A stretch of DNA of 64,000 nt from positions 1,116,001-1,180,000 of the forward strand of contig NZ_JBAJIJ010000001.1 of the NCBI RefSeq assembly GCF_036867135.1. Reading direction: 5' to 3'. Positions 34,595 through 43,823 of this stretch are shown piece after piece (the first letter of the stretch is position 1; each line of letters starts with the position of its first letter). The translations under genes and the position numbers were made by a program. The notes beneath the pieces are model-generated. The model saw only the letters and a program-made list of their open reading frames with translations. It made no database searches and was not told the origin of the DNA. Source of the stretch: Aeromicrobium sp. Sec7.5. Its GTDB lineage: Bacteria > Actinomycetota > Actinomycetes > Propionibacteriales > Nocardioidaceae.

Positions 34595-35781
34595 GCACGT
34601 CAACCCCCGCACGCGGCGCCTGGCGCCTCGTCGCCGAGCGCGAGATCACCACCCGTGTCCGTGAGAAGTCCTTCCTCATCGGCGTCGTGGTCACCGTCCT
34701 GCTCGTCGCCGGCGCCGTCGTGGCCGCGTCACTGCTCTCCGGCAAGGCCAGCACCGAGGAGATCGGCGTCGTCGGTCCCGAGGCGTCCGCCATCGTGGAG
34801 GCCGCTGACGGCGGGCCGATCGCCGAGAACGACAACACGTCGTTCAAGGCCACCGAGCTCGACTCCGTCGACGAGGCCGAGAAGGCCATCGAGGCCGAGA
34901 CGATCGACGTCGCCCTGGTGCCGGCCGATGACGGCGGGTTCCGGATCATCAGCCTGACCGCGGTCGACGGCACGATCGAGCAGGCGATCACCGCCGCCGT
35001 GTCGCAGACCGTGCTGCAGAGCAACGCCTCGGCCCAGGACGTCGACCTCGACGCCCTGAGTGCCGGCACGACCACCACCACGAGCGTCCTCGAGCCCGTG
35101 CCGGAGAACGACGGCGCGCGCACGGCGGTCGCCACGGTCATGGTCGTGCTGTTCCTGCTGACCGTCATGATCTTCGGCCTGCAGATCGCCCAGAGCGTGA
35201 CGCAGGAGAAGGAGAGCCGCGTCGTCGAGATCCTGGCCGCGGCCGTCCCGATCCGGGCACTGCTCTGGGGCAAGATCGCCGGCAACACCGTGCTCGCGCT
35301 GACCCAGGTGCTCCTGGTCGTGGCCGCCGGTGTCGGTGCCGGCTTCGCGATGGGTGAGACCGCGTTCATCAGCGACGTGGGCTGGTCCCTCGTCTGGTTC
35401 CTGGTGCTGTTCCTGCTGGGCTTCATCGCCATGGCGACCCTGTGGGCCGTGGCCGGTTCGCTCGCGGCCCGCGTGCAGGACATCAACTCCACGACGTTGC
35501 CGATCCAGGGGCTGCTGTTCCTGCCCTACTTCGCGGTGTTCGCGGGCAACGACGGTCTCACCGAGGTGTTCTCGATGCTGCCGATCTCGGCCACGATGGT
35601 CATGCCCATGCGGCTCGCGACCGAGACGGTCCCCGCCTGGCAGCTGGGCATCGCGGTCGGCGGCACGATCGTCGCCGCGGTCCTGCTGGTCAAGCTCGGC
35701 GTGCGGATCTACGAGCGCTCGCTGCTGCGCACCGGCAACAAGCTGGGCTATCGCGAGGCACTGAGCCTCGCGGCCGACTGA
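34591..35781 (+). CDS. ABC-2 type transporter permease (NatB-like)
   Basis: 396 residues. An N-terminal helix (about 25-47) leads into a 130-residue extracytoplasmic domain, then five to six helices from about 175 to 375. Segments EREITTRVREKSFLIGVVVT and VTQEKESRVVEILAAAVPIR are typical of NatB/ABC2_membrane_3 permeases. Starts inside the ATPase stop (ATGA). It ends 7 bp before the convergent lipB stop. Confidence 0.9.
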   Translation: MSTSTPARGAWRLVAEREITTRVREKSFLIGVVVTVLLVAGAVVAASLLSGKASTEEIGVVGPEASAIVEAADGGPIAENDNTSFKATELDSVDEAEKAIEAETIDVALVPADDGGFRIISLTAVDGTIEQAITAAVSQTVLQSNASAQDVDLDALSAGTTTTTSVLEPVPENDGARTAVATVMVVLFLLTVMIFGLQIAQSVTQEKESRVVEILAAAVPIRALLWGKIAGNTVLALTQVLLVVAAGVGAGFAMGETAFISDVGWSLVWFLVLFLLGFIAMATLWAVAGSLAARVQDINSTTLPIQGLLFLPYFAVFAGNDGLTEVFSMLPISATMVMPMRLATETVPAWQLGIAVGGTIVAAVLLVKLGVRIYERSLLRTGNKLGYREALSLAAD

Positions 35782-35788
35782 CCCGGCG

Positions 35789-36508
35789 TCAGGACCGACG
35801 CGTCGTGAGCACGGGCACCGTGGGGTGCTCGTGCTCACGCGCGACGTCGGGGCTCGACACGTACGGGTCCCAGCGCAACAGCTCCACCAGGTGGGGGCGC
35901 ACGGCAGCGGCCGCCTCGGGCACCGTGACGTCGCGACCGAGCTCGGCCGAGAGCGTCGTGACGCCGGCATCGGCGATGCCGCACGGCACGAAACGGTCGT
36001 ACCACCCGAGGTCGACGTCGGCGTTGAGGCTGAATCCGTGCATCGTGATGCCGCGAGAGACGCGGATGCCGATCGCGGCGATCTTGCGCTCCTGGCGACC
36101 AGGACCCGCGGCGAGCCAGACCCCGGAGCGGCCCTCGACCCGCCCCGCTGTGACCCCGAGGTCGCCGACCGCGCGGATCAGCGCCTCCTCGACCCGGCGG
36201 ACGTAGTCGACCACCAGGACGTGCGAGGGCAGCTTGGTGATGGGGTAACCGACCAGCTGGCCAGGACCGTGGAAGGTGATCTTGCCGCCGCGGTCGACGT
36301 CGATCACGGGCGTGCCGTCCTGGGGCCGCTCGAACGGCTCGGTCCGTCGTCCCGCGGTGTACGTGGGCGGGTGCTCGAGGAAGAGCGCGGTGTCGCCGAT
36401 CTCGTCGTCGGCCCGCTGCGCGAGCAGGGTGCGCTGGAGGTCCCAGGCCTCGGAGTACTCGAGGGCGTGGTCCCCGAACCAGTCGTCGCGCACCTGCAGA
36501 TCGCTCAC
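35789..36508 (-). CDS. lipB: Octanoyltransferase
   Basis: 239 residues. Transfers octanoate from ACP to lipoyl domains. GGKITFHGPGQLVGYPI, GRSGVWLA, the Lys in ERKIAAIGIRVSR and the nucleophile Cys in FVPCGIADAGVTTL are all present. The start is the GTG at 36508, 7 nt behind a TACCCT box. Octanoylated E2 (38.0 kb) is then sulfurated by LipA. Confidence 0.94.
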   Translation of the reverse strand: MSDLQVRDDWFGDHALEYSEAWDLQRTLLAQRADDEIGDTALFLEHPPTYTAGRRTEPFERPQDGTPVIDVDRGGKITFHGPGQLVGYPITKLPSHVLVVDYVRRVEEALIRAVGDLGVTAGRVEGRSGVWLAAGPGRQERKIAAIGIRVSRGITMHGFSLNADVDLGWYDRFVPCGIADAGVTTLSAELGRDVTVPEAAAAVRPHLVELLRWDPYVSSPDVAREHEHPTVPVLTTRRS

Positions 36509-36515
36509 GCCACTC

Positions 36516-36521
36516 AGGGTA
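36516..36521 (-). promoter_or_regulatory. -10 box, leaderless lipB
   Basis: Minus strand TACCCT ends 7 nt before the GTG at 36508. Confidence 0.6.
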
Positions 36522-36587
36522 CGCCCGGGCCGGCGGCGCTGTGGACGGGCGTTTGGCACGGACCGCCTCACCCACCACGCTGGCGCC

Positions 36588-37022
36588 ATGGACCTCTGGG
36601 GGATCACCGCGGTCGGCTACCTGGTGTCGCTGCTCGGCGTCGCCGGCGGTGGCCCGGGCTGCACGGAGCTGGCCGGCCTCGACCTGCAGCGCAGCCTCGC
36701 GTGGGAGTCGGGGTCCCCGTCCGACGTCGAGTCGCTCTACGTCACTGCGGCGTCGGCGGAGCCTGACGTGGCGGCGCTGCGGCAGTGGACCGGTCGCGGG
36801 CTCGAGGTCGAGTCGGCGATGTTGGTGATCGGGTCGTGCACCGCGGACACGCGGACACCGGACCTCGTGCGGCTCACGGTCGTCGACCGGCTCGCGCCCA
36901 CCCGCGCCGTGGACGGCTCCGGTGTCGCCACCTCGTTGCCCGTCGACACCTGGTCCGGCCGCCACGTCGTCCTGCAGCAGGTCGACGGCAGGTGGCGGTA
37001 CGCCGAGGTCACGCCGGAGTAG
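36588..37022 (+). CDS. Hypothetical protein
   Basis: 144 residues. A short N-terminal hydrophobic stretch (about 5-22, GITAVGYLVSLLGVAGG) may be a signal or anchor. The rest is soluble with two Cys residues (PGCTEL, IGSCTADT) and ends VDGRWRYAEVTPE. The late segment TVVDRLAPTRAVDGSG and the closing sentence-like beta strands resemble small secreted actinobacterial proteins. I recognise no family. The start ATG is 6 nt behind a CACGCT near-consensus box. Divergent from lipB. Confidence 0.65.
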   Translation: MDLWGITAVGYLVSLLGVAGGGPGCTELAGLDLQRSLAWESGSPSDVESLYVTAASAEPDVAALRQWTGRGLEVESAMLVIGSCTADTRTPDLVRLTVVDRLAPTRAVDGSGVATSLPVDTWSGRHVVLQQVDGRWRYAEVTPE

Positions 37023-37042
37023 GCCCAGGTGGTGGGCTTGAT

Positions 37043-37090
37043 GGTTTCGAGGCTCACGCCGCAGGCGGCGTTCGCACCTCAACCAGCGGT
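37043..37090. repeat. REP-like palindrome, copy 2
   Basis: GGTTTCGAGGCTCACGCC, a loop, then GTTCGCACCTCAACCAGCGG. It sits between the convergent ends of the hypothetical gene and the TIGR01777 gene and probably terminates both. Confidence 0.75.
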
Positions 37091-37098
37091 CGGGCTCA

Positions 37099-38001
37099 TC
37101 AGGACTTCAGGCCGAGCCCCAGGGTCGACTCGATGTCGGGGGCGTCGAAGCGGAACCCGGCCTGCGACAGCGCCATCGGTTCCAGGCGCAGCGATCCGAG
37201 CAGCTCGTCGGAGAGCCCTCCGAGGGCCAGCTTCAGCGCGGGCGCGGGCGCCTTGAGGAACGCCTTGGCGTCGACCGCCTCGGCGAGGGCCTTCGTGAAC
37301 TGCCGGTTCGTGACCGGATCGGCGGTGGCCAGGTTGACCGGGCCGGAGACGTCGCCCTCGGCCAGGTGCACCACGGCGCGCACCCAGTCGCGGCGCGAGA
37401 TGTACGACATGTACTGGTCGCCCGAGCCGAGCACGGCCCCGCCGTAGCGGCGGAACGGGATGGCCATGAGCTTGAGCGCGCCGCCGGACTCGTCGAGCAC
37501 GAGCGAGGTGCGCAGGAAGCAGACGCGGGAGCCGGCGTCGACGGCCGGGCGGGCTGCGGCTTCCCACTGCTGCGAGACGGTGGCGAGGAATCCCTCGCCC
37601 GCCGTGGCGGACTCCCGGAGCACGGTGTCGCCCCGGTCGGCGCCGTAGTACGACATGCCGGACGCCGACAGCATCGCGGCCGGACGCTTCGACCGCGCGA
37701 CCGCCCGCGCGAGCGTGGACGTGGCGGCGACGCGCGAGCTCAGGATCTTCTCGCGGTACGACGCGGTGCGGGGCCACCGGGAGATCGGCGCGCCGCTGAG
37801 GTTGATCACGACGTCGGCGTCGTCGATCAGCCGCTGGTCGAGATCGCCGGAGTACGGGTCCCAGCGCGACGCGTCGGCATCCTCGGCGCCGCCGCGGACG
37901 AGCCGCGTGACCGAGTGTCCCCGGTCGCGCAGCTCATCGACGAGGGGGACCCCGAGGAAGCCCGAGGCACCCCCGACGACGACCCGCAACGTGTCAGCCA
38001 T
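37099..38001 (-). CDS. TIGR01777 family NAD-dependent epimerase-like protein
   Basis: 300 residues. The nucleotide fold motif is VVVGGASGFLGVPLVDEL; NLSGAPIS and MLSASGMSYYG follow, with an atypical SDR Tyr site, and a DUF1731 C-terminus (FRFDAPDIESTLG). Counterpart of Rv2216. The ATG at 38001 is 3 bp from the sucB stop, so it is co-transcribed with E2 and E3. The reaction is unknown. Confidence 0.9.
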   Translation of the reverse strand: MADTLRVVVGGASGFLGVPLVDELRDRGHSVTRLVRGGAEDADASRWDPYSGDLDQRLIDDADVVINLSGAPISRWPRTASYREKILSSRVAATSTLARAVARSKRPAAMLSASGMSYYGADRGDTVLRESATAGEGFLATVSQQWEAAARPAVDAGSRVCFLRTSLVLDESGGALKLMAIPFRRYGGAVLGSGDQYMSYISRRDWVRAVVHLAEGDVSGPVNLATADPVTNRQFTKALAEAVDAKAFLKAPAPALKLALGGLSDELLGSLRLEPMALSQAGFRFDAPDIESTLGLGLKS

Positions 38002-38004
38002 GGC

Positions 38005-39840
38005 TCAGGACCCGAGCTCGGCCTCGAACTGGCCGCCCTGCAGGCGCTGCTTGACCGCCGTGAGGAATCGGCCGGCATCGGCGCCGTCGATGATGCGGTG
38101 GTCGTACGTCAGCGCCAGGTACGCCATGCTGCGCACCGAGATGCTGTCGTTGCCCTGCTCGTCGGTGGTGACCACGGGGCGCTTGACGACAGCACCGACA
38201 CCCAGGATCGCGACCTGCGGCTGGTTGATGATCGGCGTGTCGAACAGGGCCCCGTTGCTGCCGAGGTTCGTGATCGAGAACGTGCCACCGGACAGCTCGT
38301 CGGGCTTGATCTTGTTGGTGCGGGTGCGCTCGGCGACGTCGGCGATCTTGCGGGCCAGTCCCGCGATCGACAGGTCGCCGGCATCGCGGATGGTCGGCGC
38401 GAGCAGACCACGCTCGGTGTCGACCGCGATCGAGAGGTGCTCGCCGTCGGGGTAGGTGACGGTGCCGGCCTCGATGTCGAGGGCCGCGTTGAGCTGCGGG
38501 TACGCCTTGAGCGCCTCGACGGCGGCCTTGGCGAAGAACGGCAGGAACGTGAGCTTGACGCCCTCGCGCTCACCGAATGACTCCTTGTGCTTGGAGCGCA
38601 GCCGCGCCACCTCGGTGACGTCGACCTCGTGGACCTGGGTGAGCTGGGCCGAGATCTGGAGGGACTCGACCATGCGCGAGGCGATCACCTTGCGCAGGCG
38701 CGAGACGTTCTCGGTCTTGCCGCGCAGCGCGGACGGCTCCGGTGCCGACGCGGCGGGAGCCGATGCGGCCGGGGCCTCGGAGGCGGGTGCTGTGTCCTCG
38801 GCCGGGGCCTTCTGCTTCTCGGCGGCCTCCAGCACGTCGGCCTTGCGGATGCGGCCACCGACACCGGAGCCGGTGACGGTCGACAGGTCGACCCCGTGCT
38901 CCTTGGCGAGCTTGCGGACGATCGGGGTGACGTAGCCCTCGCCCTCGTGGGAGGAGGAGGTGGACGGCGAGTCGACCGACTCGGTGGTGCCGCCCTGCGA
39001 CTCGGGGTTGGCCGGTTCGGGCTCCGACGACTTCTCCTGCTCCGCGGTGTCCTCGGCCTTCGGCTCCGGCTCGGGGGCCTTCTCGGGCTCCGGCTCGGGC
39101 TCGGGGGCCTTCTCGGGCTCCGGCTCGGGCTCGGAGGCCTTGTCCTCGGCCTTCGGCTCGGCCGGCTTGGCGTCGCCGGAGCCGATGATCGCGAGCTCGG
39201 CGCCGACCTCGACGGTCTCGTCCTCGTCGACCTTGATCTCGAGGAGCGTGCCGGCGACGGGGGAGGGGATCTCGGTGTCGACCTTGTCGGTGGAGATCTC
39301 GAGCAGGGGCTCGTCGACCTCGACGGTGTCACCGACGGCCTTCAGCCACTGCGTGACCGTGCCCTCGGTGACGCTCTCACCGAGCGCGGGGAGCGAGACC
39401 GAGGGCACCTCGGTCACGCCCGTGGCGGGCTCGGCCTCGGCCTGGGGGGCCTCCGCCGGCTTGTCGTCGTCCTGGGCCTCGGGCTCGGGCTCGGGCTCGT
39501 CGGCCGTGTCGTCGGCGGGCTTCTCGACCTCGGCGTCCTCGGTCTCCTCGGGCTCGGCGGGTGCCTCGTCCTCGACCGGGGCGTCGTCGGAGCCGCTCTC
39601 GTCGGCGTCGCCGATGATCGCCAGGATCGCTCCGACCTCGACCGTGTCGTCCTCCTCGGCCTTGATCTCGAGGAGCGTGCCGGCGACGGGGGAGGGGATC
39701 TCGGTGTCGACCTTGTCGGTGGAGATCTCGAGCAGGGGCTCGTCGACCTCGACGGTGTCACCGACGGACTTGAGCCACTGGGTGACGGTTCCCTCCGTGA
39801 CGCTCTCGCCGAGGGCGGGCAGGGTGACTTCGGTAGCCAT
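38005..39840 (-). CDS. sucB: Dihydrolipoamide acyltransferase, E2 subunit with two lipoyl domains
   Basis: 611 residues. Two lipoyl domains (about 1-76 and 147-222), each with the lipoylated Lys in [15 protein letters not shown] long acidic Glu/Pro linker separates them, and a second one ([10 protein letters not shown] repeated) precedes the E3/E1-binding domain [18 protein letters not shown] (about 300-340). The catalytic core ends with [16 protein letters not shown] (H-x3-DG). It serves a 2-oxoglutarate or pyruvate dehydrogenase complex, as DlaT in M. tuberculosis (Rv2215). The ATG at 39840 follows GGAAGGAA. The two lipoyl coding segments share a 108-bp identical run. Confidence 0.93.
   Translation of the reverse strand: MATEVTLPALGESVTEGTVTQWLKSVGDTVEVDEPLLEISTDKVDTEIPSPVAGTLLEIKAEEDDTVEVGAILAIIGDADESGSDDAPVEDEAPAEPEETEDAEVEKPADDTADEPEPEPEAQDDDKPAEAPQAEAEPATGVTEVPSVSLPALGESVTEGTVTQWLKAVGDTVEVDEPLLEISTDKVDTEIPSPVAGTLLEIKVDEDETVEVGAELAIIGSGDAKPAEPKAEDKASEPEPEPEKAPEPEPEPEKAPEPEPKAEDTAEQEKSSEPEPANPESQGGTTESVDSPSTSSSHEGEGYVTPIVRKLAKEHGVDLSTVTGSGVGGRIRKADVLEAAEKQKAPAEDTAPASEAPAASAPAASAPEPSALRGKTENVSRLRKVIASRMVESLQISAQLTQVHEVDVTEVARLRSKHKESFGEREGVKLTFLPFFAKAAVEALKAYPQLNAALDIEAGTVTYPDGEHLSIAVDTERGLLAPTIRDAGDLSIAGLARKIADVAERTRTNKIKPDELSGGTFSITNLGSNGALFDTPIINQPQVAILGVGAVVKRPVVTTDEQGNDSISVRSMAYLALTYDHRIIDGADAGRFLTAVKQRLQGGQFEAELGS
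39063..39130 (-). repeat. Tandem Glu/Pro linker repeat in sucB
   Basis: Two successive copies encode [10 protein letters not shown], giving a short tandem repeat of about 30 bp in the linker; length variation between strains is likely. Confidence 0.7.
39231..39338 (-). repeat. 108-bp direct repeat, copy in lipoyl domain 2
   Basis: Identical to 39660-39767 over 108 bp, including third codon positions. Confidence 0.85.
39660..39767 (-). repeat. 108-bp direct repeat, copy in lipoyl domain 1
   Basis: Identical to 39231-39338 over 108 bp. Confidence 0.85.
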
Positions 39841-39862
39841 GTTCGGTGTTCCTTCCGCCGGC

Positions 39863-41269
39863 TCAGGCGTGGGAGTGGAGGGGCTTGCCGGCCAGGGCCA
39901 GTGCGGCCTCGCCGAGGGACTCGTTCTGGGTGGGGTGCGCGTGCACGAACTGCGCGACGTCCTCGGGGTAGGCCTCCCAGTTGACGATGAGCGAGGCCTC
40001 GCCGACCTGCTCGCCGAGGCGGGTGCCGATCATGTGGACGCCCACGATGGGGCCGTCCTTCTCGCGGACGAGCTTGATGCTGCCGGCGGTCTGCAGGATC
40101 TGGGACTTGCCGTTGCCGCCGAGGTTGTACTCGACGATCTCGACGTTGTCCTCGCCGTACTTCTCCTTGGCCTGCGGCTCCGTGATGCCGACACTGGCCA
40201 GCTCGGGGTCGCAGTACGTGACGCGCGGGACCCCGGCGTCGATGACCGGAGGCGGGTTGAGGCCCGCGATCTCCTCGGCCACGAAGATGCCGTGCGCGAA
40301 GCCGCGGTGGGCCAGCTGCAGGCCGGGGACCAGGTCGCCGACGGCGAAGACGCCCTTGGCGTTGGTGGCGAGGCGCTCGTTGGTGGGCACCCAGCCGCGG
40401 TCGACCTCGACACCGGCCTCCTCGAAGCCCATGCCCTCGCTGCGTGGGCCGCGGCCCACGGCCACGAGCACGAGGTCGGTGTCGATCGTGTCGCCGTTCT
40501 CCAGCGTGACGACCGCGCCGGAGTCGTTCTGCTCGACGCTCTTGAACTTCACGCCGGTCTTGAAGGCGATCTTGCGCTTGCGGAACGCGCGCTCCAGCTG
40601 CTTGCTCAGTGACGGGTCCTCCAGCGGCACGAGCGTGGGCAGGCCCTCGATGATCGTGACGTCGGCGCCGAACGACTTCCAGACGCTCGCGAACTCCACA
40701 CCGATGACCGAGCCGCCGATGATGACGACGCGATCGGGAACCTCGCTCATCTCGAGAGCCTCGTCGGAGGTGACGATGCGCCCGCCGATGTCGAGGCCGA
40801 GTGTGCGGGCGGTGGAGCCGGTCGCGAGGATCACGTTCTTGCCGGTGTACTGCTCACCGTTCACCTCGACCACGCCGCCGCCGTCAGGGTTGGTCGAGGC
40901 GAGCTTGCCCTCGCCCTCGACGACCGTGATGTTCTTGGCGGACTTGATCAGGCCCTGCAGGCCCTTGTAGAGCTTCTCGACGACGCCGGCCTTGAAGGCG
41001 TTGACGCCCTTCATGTCGATGCCGTCGAAGGAGGCGTTGACGCCGAAGGTCTCGGACTCACGGGCCGCGTCGGCGACCTCGGCGGAGTGCAGCAGCGCCT
41101 TCGTGGGGATGCAGCCGTTGTGCAGGCACGTGCCGCCGAGCTTGCCCTTCTCGACCAGGGCCACCGTCAGGTCCAGCTGGCTGGCGCGAAGTGCGGCCGC
41201 GTAGCCGCCGCTCCCGCCGCCGAGGATCACGATGTCGTAGGTGCCAGGGCCGTTCGGGGCGTCCGCCAC
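39863..41269 (-). CDS. lpdA: Dihydrolipoyl dehydrogenase, E3
   Basis: 468 residues. [17 protein letters not shown] binds [23 protein letters not shown] has the redox Cys pair (C-x4-C), [16 protein letters not shown] binds NAD, and [10 protein letters not shown] contacts the flavin. [10 protein letters not shown] near the C-terminus has the catalytic His-Glu pair. It reoxidises dihydrolipoyl groups of E2. GTG at 41269 with GGAGG 5 nt upstream is the start; a long frame further upstream runs through non-coding DNA. 22 bp before sucB in one operon. Confidence 0.93.
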   Translation of the reverse strand: MADAPNGPGTYDIVILGGGSGGYAAALRASQLDLTVALVEKGKLGGTCLHNGCIPTKALLHSAEVADAARESETFGVNASFDGIDMKGVNAFKAGVVEKLYKGLQGLIKSAKNITVVEGEGKLASTNPDGGGVVEVNGEQYTGKNVILATGSTARTLGLDIGGRIVTSDEALEMSEVPDRVVIIGGSVIGVEFASVWKSFGADVTIIEGLPTLVPLEDPSLSKQLERAFRKRKIAFKTGVKFKSVEQNDSGAVVTLENGDTIDTDLVLVAVGRGPRSEGMGFEEAGVEVDRGWVPTNERLATNAKGVFAVGDLVPGLQLAHRGFAHGIFVAEEIAGLNPPPVIDAGVPRVTYCDPELASVGITEPQAKEKYGEDNVEIVEYNLGGNGKSQILQTAGSIKLVREKDGPIVGVHMIGTRLGEQVGEASLIVNWEAYPEDVAQFVHAHPTQNESLGEAALALAGKPLHSHA

Positions 41270-41423
41270 GATGTCCTCCGTTGAAGCGTCGTCGTCGAGT
41301 GGTGATTCACTCACCTGACAGCCATCTTTGCACTCGGCGGGTGACCGCGCGCAGCGGGGCTGGAGGGGTGTCGCACCTACTCCGGAGTCACTTCTCGACC
41401 GCCCGTCCGGCACACTGTCTGCC

Positions 41424-41996
41424 ATGGGTTGGTGGAGCAGGCGCAAGGGCTCGCGGACGGCGTCGGGTGCCGCAGTGTCGGACCGGGACGCGAGTCGCGC
41501 GGACCTCGAGCACCTGCGCGGGTTCGCCCGGTCGCGGTCCGGGGTCGAGGCGTTCGTGGAGCCGGCGACGTCGGTGACGCAGACCACGGTGGTCTTCGTG
41601 GCCGGTGACGGCGAGTGGACGCGCCGCCGCGTCGCCTCGCCGAAGGTGGCCGGCGACGTCGCGCGCAAGCTCGGCGTGCCGATCTACGACACCAACCTCG
41701 TCGGGTACCCGCAGCGCATGCGCGACTTCGACCAGCGCCAGCGTCTCAACCCGACCGCCCGTGGCACGGTCAACGCCACGCCCGCGCCGTCGCAGACTCC
41801 CCAGGAGCAGGCGGCCATGATGACGCTCGAGGTCCTGGCCGGGGTCGACCCGTTGCCGGACGACCCGACCCGCGACGAGCTCGTGCACCTCTGGCGCCAG
41901 GCGCGTGCCAAGGCGCACCCGGACCGTCGTGAGGGCAAGCGCGACGCATGGGACAAGGTCGAGAGCGCCGCGCGGGTCCTGGGGCTGGACAACTAG
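41424..41996 (+). CDS. Hypothetical protein with DnaJ-like HPD segment
   Basis: 190 residues. Arg-rich N-terminus, a middle part (TVVFVAGDGEWTRRRVASP, LGVPIYDTNLVGYPQRM) of no known family, a linker, then residues about 150-188: RDELVHLWRQARAKAHPDRR, then AWDKVESAARVLGL. The HPD tripeptide between two helices, with a following helix, is how J-domains bind DnaK; the first J helix is not clear. The start is the ATG at 41424, 7 nt behind CACACT. Divergent from the lpdA-sucB operon. A second signature would be needed to call it a co-chaperone. Confidence 0.7.
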   Translation: MGWWSRRKGSRTASGAAVSDRDASRADLEHLRGFARSRSGVEAFVEPATSVTQTTVVFVAGDGEWTRRRVASPKVAGDVARKLGVPIYDTNLVGYPQRMRDFDQRQRLNPTARGTVNATPAPSQTPQEQAAMMTLEVLAGVDPLPDDPTRDELVHLWRQARAKAHPDRREGKRDAWDKVESAARVLGLDN

Positions 41997-42037
41997 GGCG
42001 CGGTACTTCCGACCGTCTTTCCGCCCAGCGTGGTTTC

Positions 42038-42249
42038 GGACAAGCGGCCACGGACCAGGCGAGCGGGGTCGCGAGCGCCGGCAGGTGGCCGCCGCCGGAC
42101 CGACGATGATGCATCGCGGTAGCTGGGGCCACCCAGATGCATCGGTGTCCGTTCCCGGGAGACCAGCGATGATGCACGGCGGTCGCTCGGACAGCCGGGA
42201 TGCATCATCGTGCGTCCCGGCCCCCGCGTTGGTCCGTGGCCGCTTGTCC
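42038..42249. repeat. Structured intergenic element bounded by 20-bp inverted repeats
   Basis: The 20-bp arms at 42038-42057 and 42230-42249 are perfect inverted repeats. Inside are four GATGCATC-type motifs (42104-42115, 42136-42143, 42167-42176, 42199-42210); CGATGATGCA and TGCATCATCG (42167-42176, 42201-42210) form a 10-bp stem. No protein gene is convincing here. It fills almost the whole 306-bp gap between the convergent hypothetical and aminopeptidase genes. Confidence 0.75.
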
Positions 42250-42302
42250 TCGACGACGGCGGGCCCCAGGACGAGATCCGAGCCGCGGGAGCGGCCGGAG
42301 AC

Positions 42303-43787
42303 CTACGCCGTCAGGTCGCGCGCGAGCTGCACCAGGGTGCGGACCGCGACGCCGGTGCCGCCGTTGGGGATCTCGCCGTAGGGCGCGCCGTCGTTGAACG
42401 ACGGCCCCGCGATGTCGAGATGGGCCCACGGGACGTCCCCGACGAACTCGCGCAGGAAGGCCGCGGCGAACAGGGTGCCGCCGTAGGGCTTCGGGTTGTG
42501 CTGGCGCAGGTCGGCGATCTTGGAGGTCTTGACCGCCGCGGTGATCTCGGTCGGGATCGGCAGTGGCCACATCGGCTCACCCGCCGTGCCGGAGGCAGAG
42601 GCCAGGCGGTCGATCGTGGCGTCGTCGCTGCCGAGGATGCCGCTGGTGCGCTCGCCGAGGGCCACGACGCAGGCGCCGGTCAGCGTCGCGACGTCGACGA
42701 TGAGGTCGGGCGTGGTCTCGGTGGCCAGGGCGAGACCGTCGCCGAGGACCAGGCGGCCCTCCGCGTCGGTGTTGAGCACCTCGACGGTGGACCCGTTGCG
42801 CATCGTCAGCACGTCGCCGGGTCGCGTCGCGGTGCCGCTGGGCATGTTCTCGGCCAGGCAGGCGTAGGCCGTGACCTTGATCGGCAGGCCGAGCTTCGCG
42901 ATCGCGAGCGTCGCGGTGACGACCGCGGCAGCACCGGCCATGTCGATCTTCATCGTCGCCATGCCGGGCCCGGTCTTGATCGAGAGTCCGCCGGAGTCGA
43001 ACGTGATGCCCTTGCCGACGAGCGCGAGGTGCTGCTTCGCGCCCCGGGGGGCGTAGGACAGCGTGACGAGGCGCGGCGGGGTCTCGGAGCCGCGGCCCAC
43101 GGCCAGGATGCCGCCGCACCGCTCCTTGGCGAGACGCTTCTCGTCCCACACCTCGACCTTCACCGCGGACCCGGTGACGTCGGCGGTGAGCGCGCTGATG
43201 GCGTCGGCGAACGTCGGCGGACGCAGGTCGCCGGGCGGCGTGTTGACCCAGTCGCGGGCCTGCGCCACGGCATCGGTCACGGCCTCGGCCTCCTCGACCG
43301 CGCGGCCGGCGGCCGACTGCCGGGCGAACGAGCTCAGCACGACGTGCTCGGCCGGTCCGCTCGCGTCCTCCGACGACGAGGTCTGGTAGGCCGTGAAGCG
43401 GTAGCGACCGAGCCGGACGCCCTCGGCGATCGCGACGGTGTCCTCGATGCTGGCCGGGTGAAGCGCCACGGCGACCGAGCCCTTCGGTGCACGCCGCACG
43501 CCGCGCGCCGCGGCGGCTCGCAGGTCGCTCGCGGTCGGCTCCGCGGGGAGCGCGACGGCCACGACGACTCCGGCCGAGGCGCGATCACCCGCCGGGAAGA
43601 CGACGATCTCGTCGTCCTTGCCCGAGAAGCCCAGCAGGTCGAGGGCGTCGGCGACGCCCTCGCGTTCCTGATCGCCACGGATTCCCAGGACCAGGACGTC
43701 GGCCTTGGCGGTGAGCGGCTGGGCCGTGCTCAGGGACACGGTGGGGAGGTCGGTGCGGACGGTGCTGTTTCCGGTCGGGGCAGCCAT
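42303..43787 (-). CDS. pepA: Leucyl aminopeptidase (M17)
   Basis: 494 residues. The M17 catalytic domain has [16 protein letters not shown] (metal-binding Lys and Asp), [11 protein letters not shown] and the signature [14 protein letters not shown] with the Asp/Glu ligands and Arg. It removes N-terminal amino acids in the cytosol using two metal ions. Counterpart of Rv2213 (pepB). ATG at 43787 is 6 nt behind a TAGGTT box, so leaderless; its promoter faces that of gcvT. Confidence 0.93.
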   Translation of the reverse strand: MAAPTGNSTVRTDLPTVSLSTAQPLTAKADVLVLGIRGDQEREGVADALDLLGFSGKDDEIVVFPAGDRASAGVVVAVALPAEPTASDLRAAAARGVRRAPKGSVAVALHPASIEDTVAIAEGVRLGRYRFTAYQTSSSEDASGPAEHVVLSSFARQSAAGRAVEEAEAVTDAVAQARDWVNTPPGDLRPPTFADAISALTADVTGSAVKVEVWDEKRLAKERCGGILAVGRGSETPPRLVTLSYAPRGAKQHLALVGKGITFDSGGLSIKTGPGMATMKIDMAGAAAVVTATLAIAKLGLPIKVTAYACLAENMPSGTATRPGDVLTMRNGSTVEVLNTDAEGRLVLGDGLALATETTPDLIVDVATLTGACVVALGERTSGILGSDDATIDRLASASGTAGEPMWPLPIPTEITAAVKTSKIADLRQHNPKPYGGTLFAAAFLREFVGDVPWAHLDIAGPSFNDGAPYGEIPNGGTGVAVRTLVQLARDLTA

Positions 43788-43793
43788 GACCTC

Positions 43794-43799
43794 AACCTA
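43794..43799 (-). promoter_or_regulatory. -10 box, leaderless pepA
   Basis: Minus strand TAGGTT ends 6 nt before the ATG at 43787. Confidence 0.7.
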
Positions 43800-43810
43800 G
43801 CGTGGGCCGC

Positions 43811-43816
43811 TAGGTT
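43811..43816 (+). promoter_or_regulatory. -10 box, leaderless gcvT
   Basis: TAGGTT ends 7 nt before the ATG at 43824; no room for a glycine riboswitch in the leader. Confidence 0.7.
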
Positions 43817-43823
43817 GGCCGCC

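Noticed and set aside
38587..40612. Long open frames on the plus strand (up to 550 codons) over sucB and lpdA
   Set aside because: They are antisense to well-conserved E2/E3 genes, and the Gly/Leu/Val- or Ser-rich content is what antisense of a Glu/Asp/Pro-rich linker gives in high-G+C DNA.
43800..43823. Glycine riboswitch before gcvT
   Set aside because: Only 7 nt separate the -10 box from the ATG, so no leader exists.
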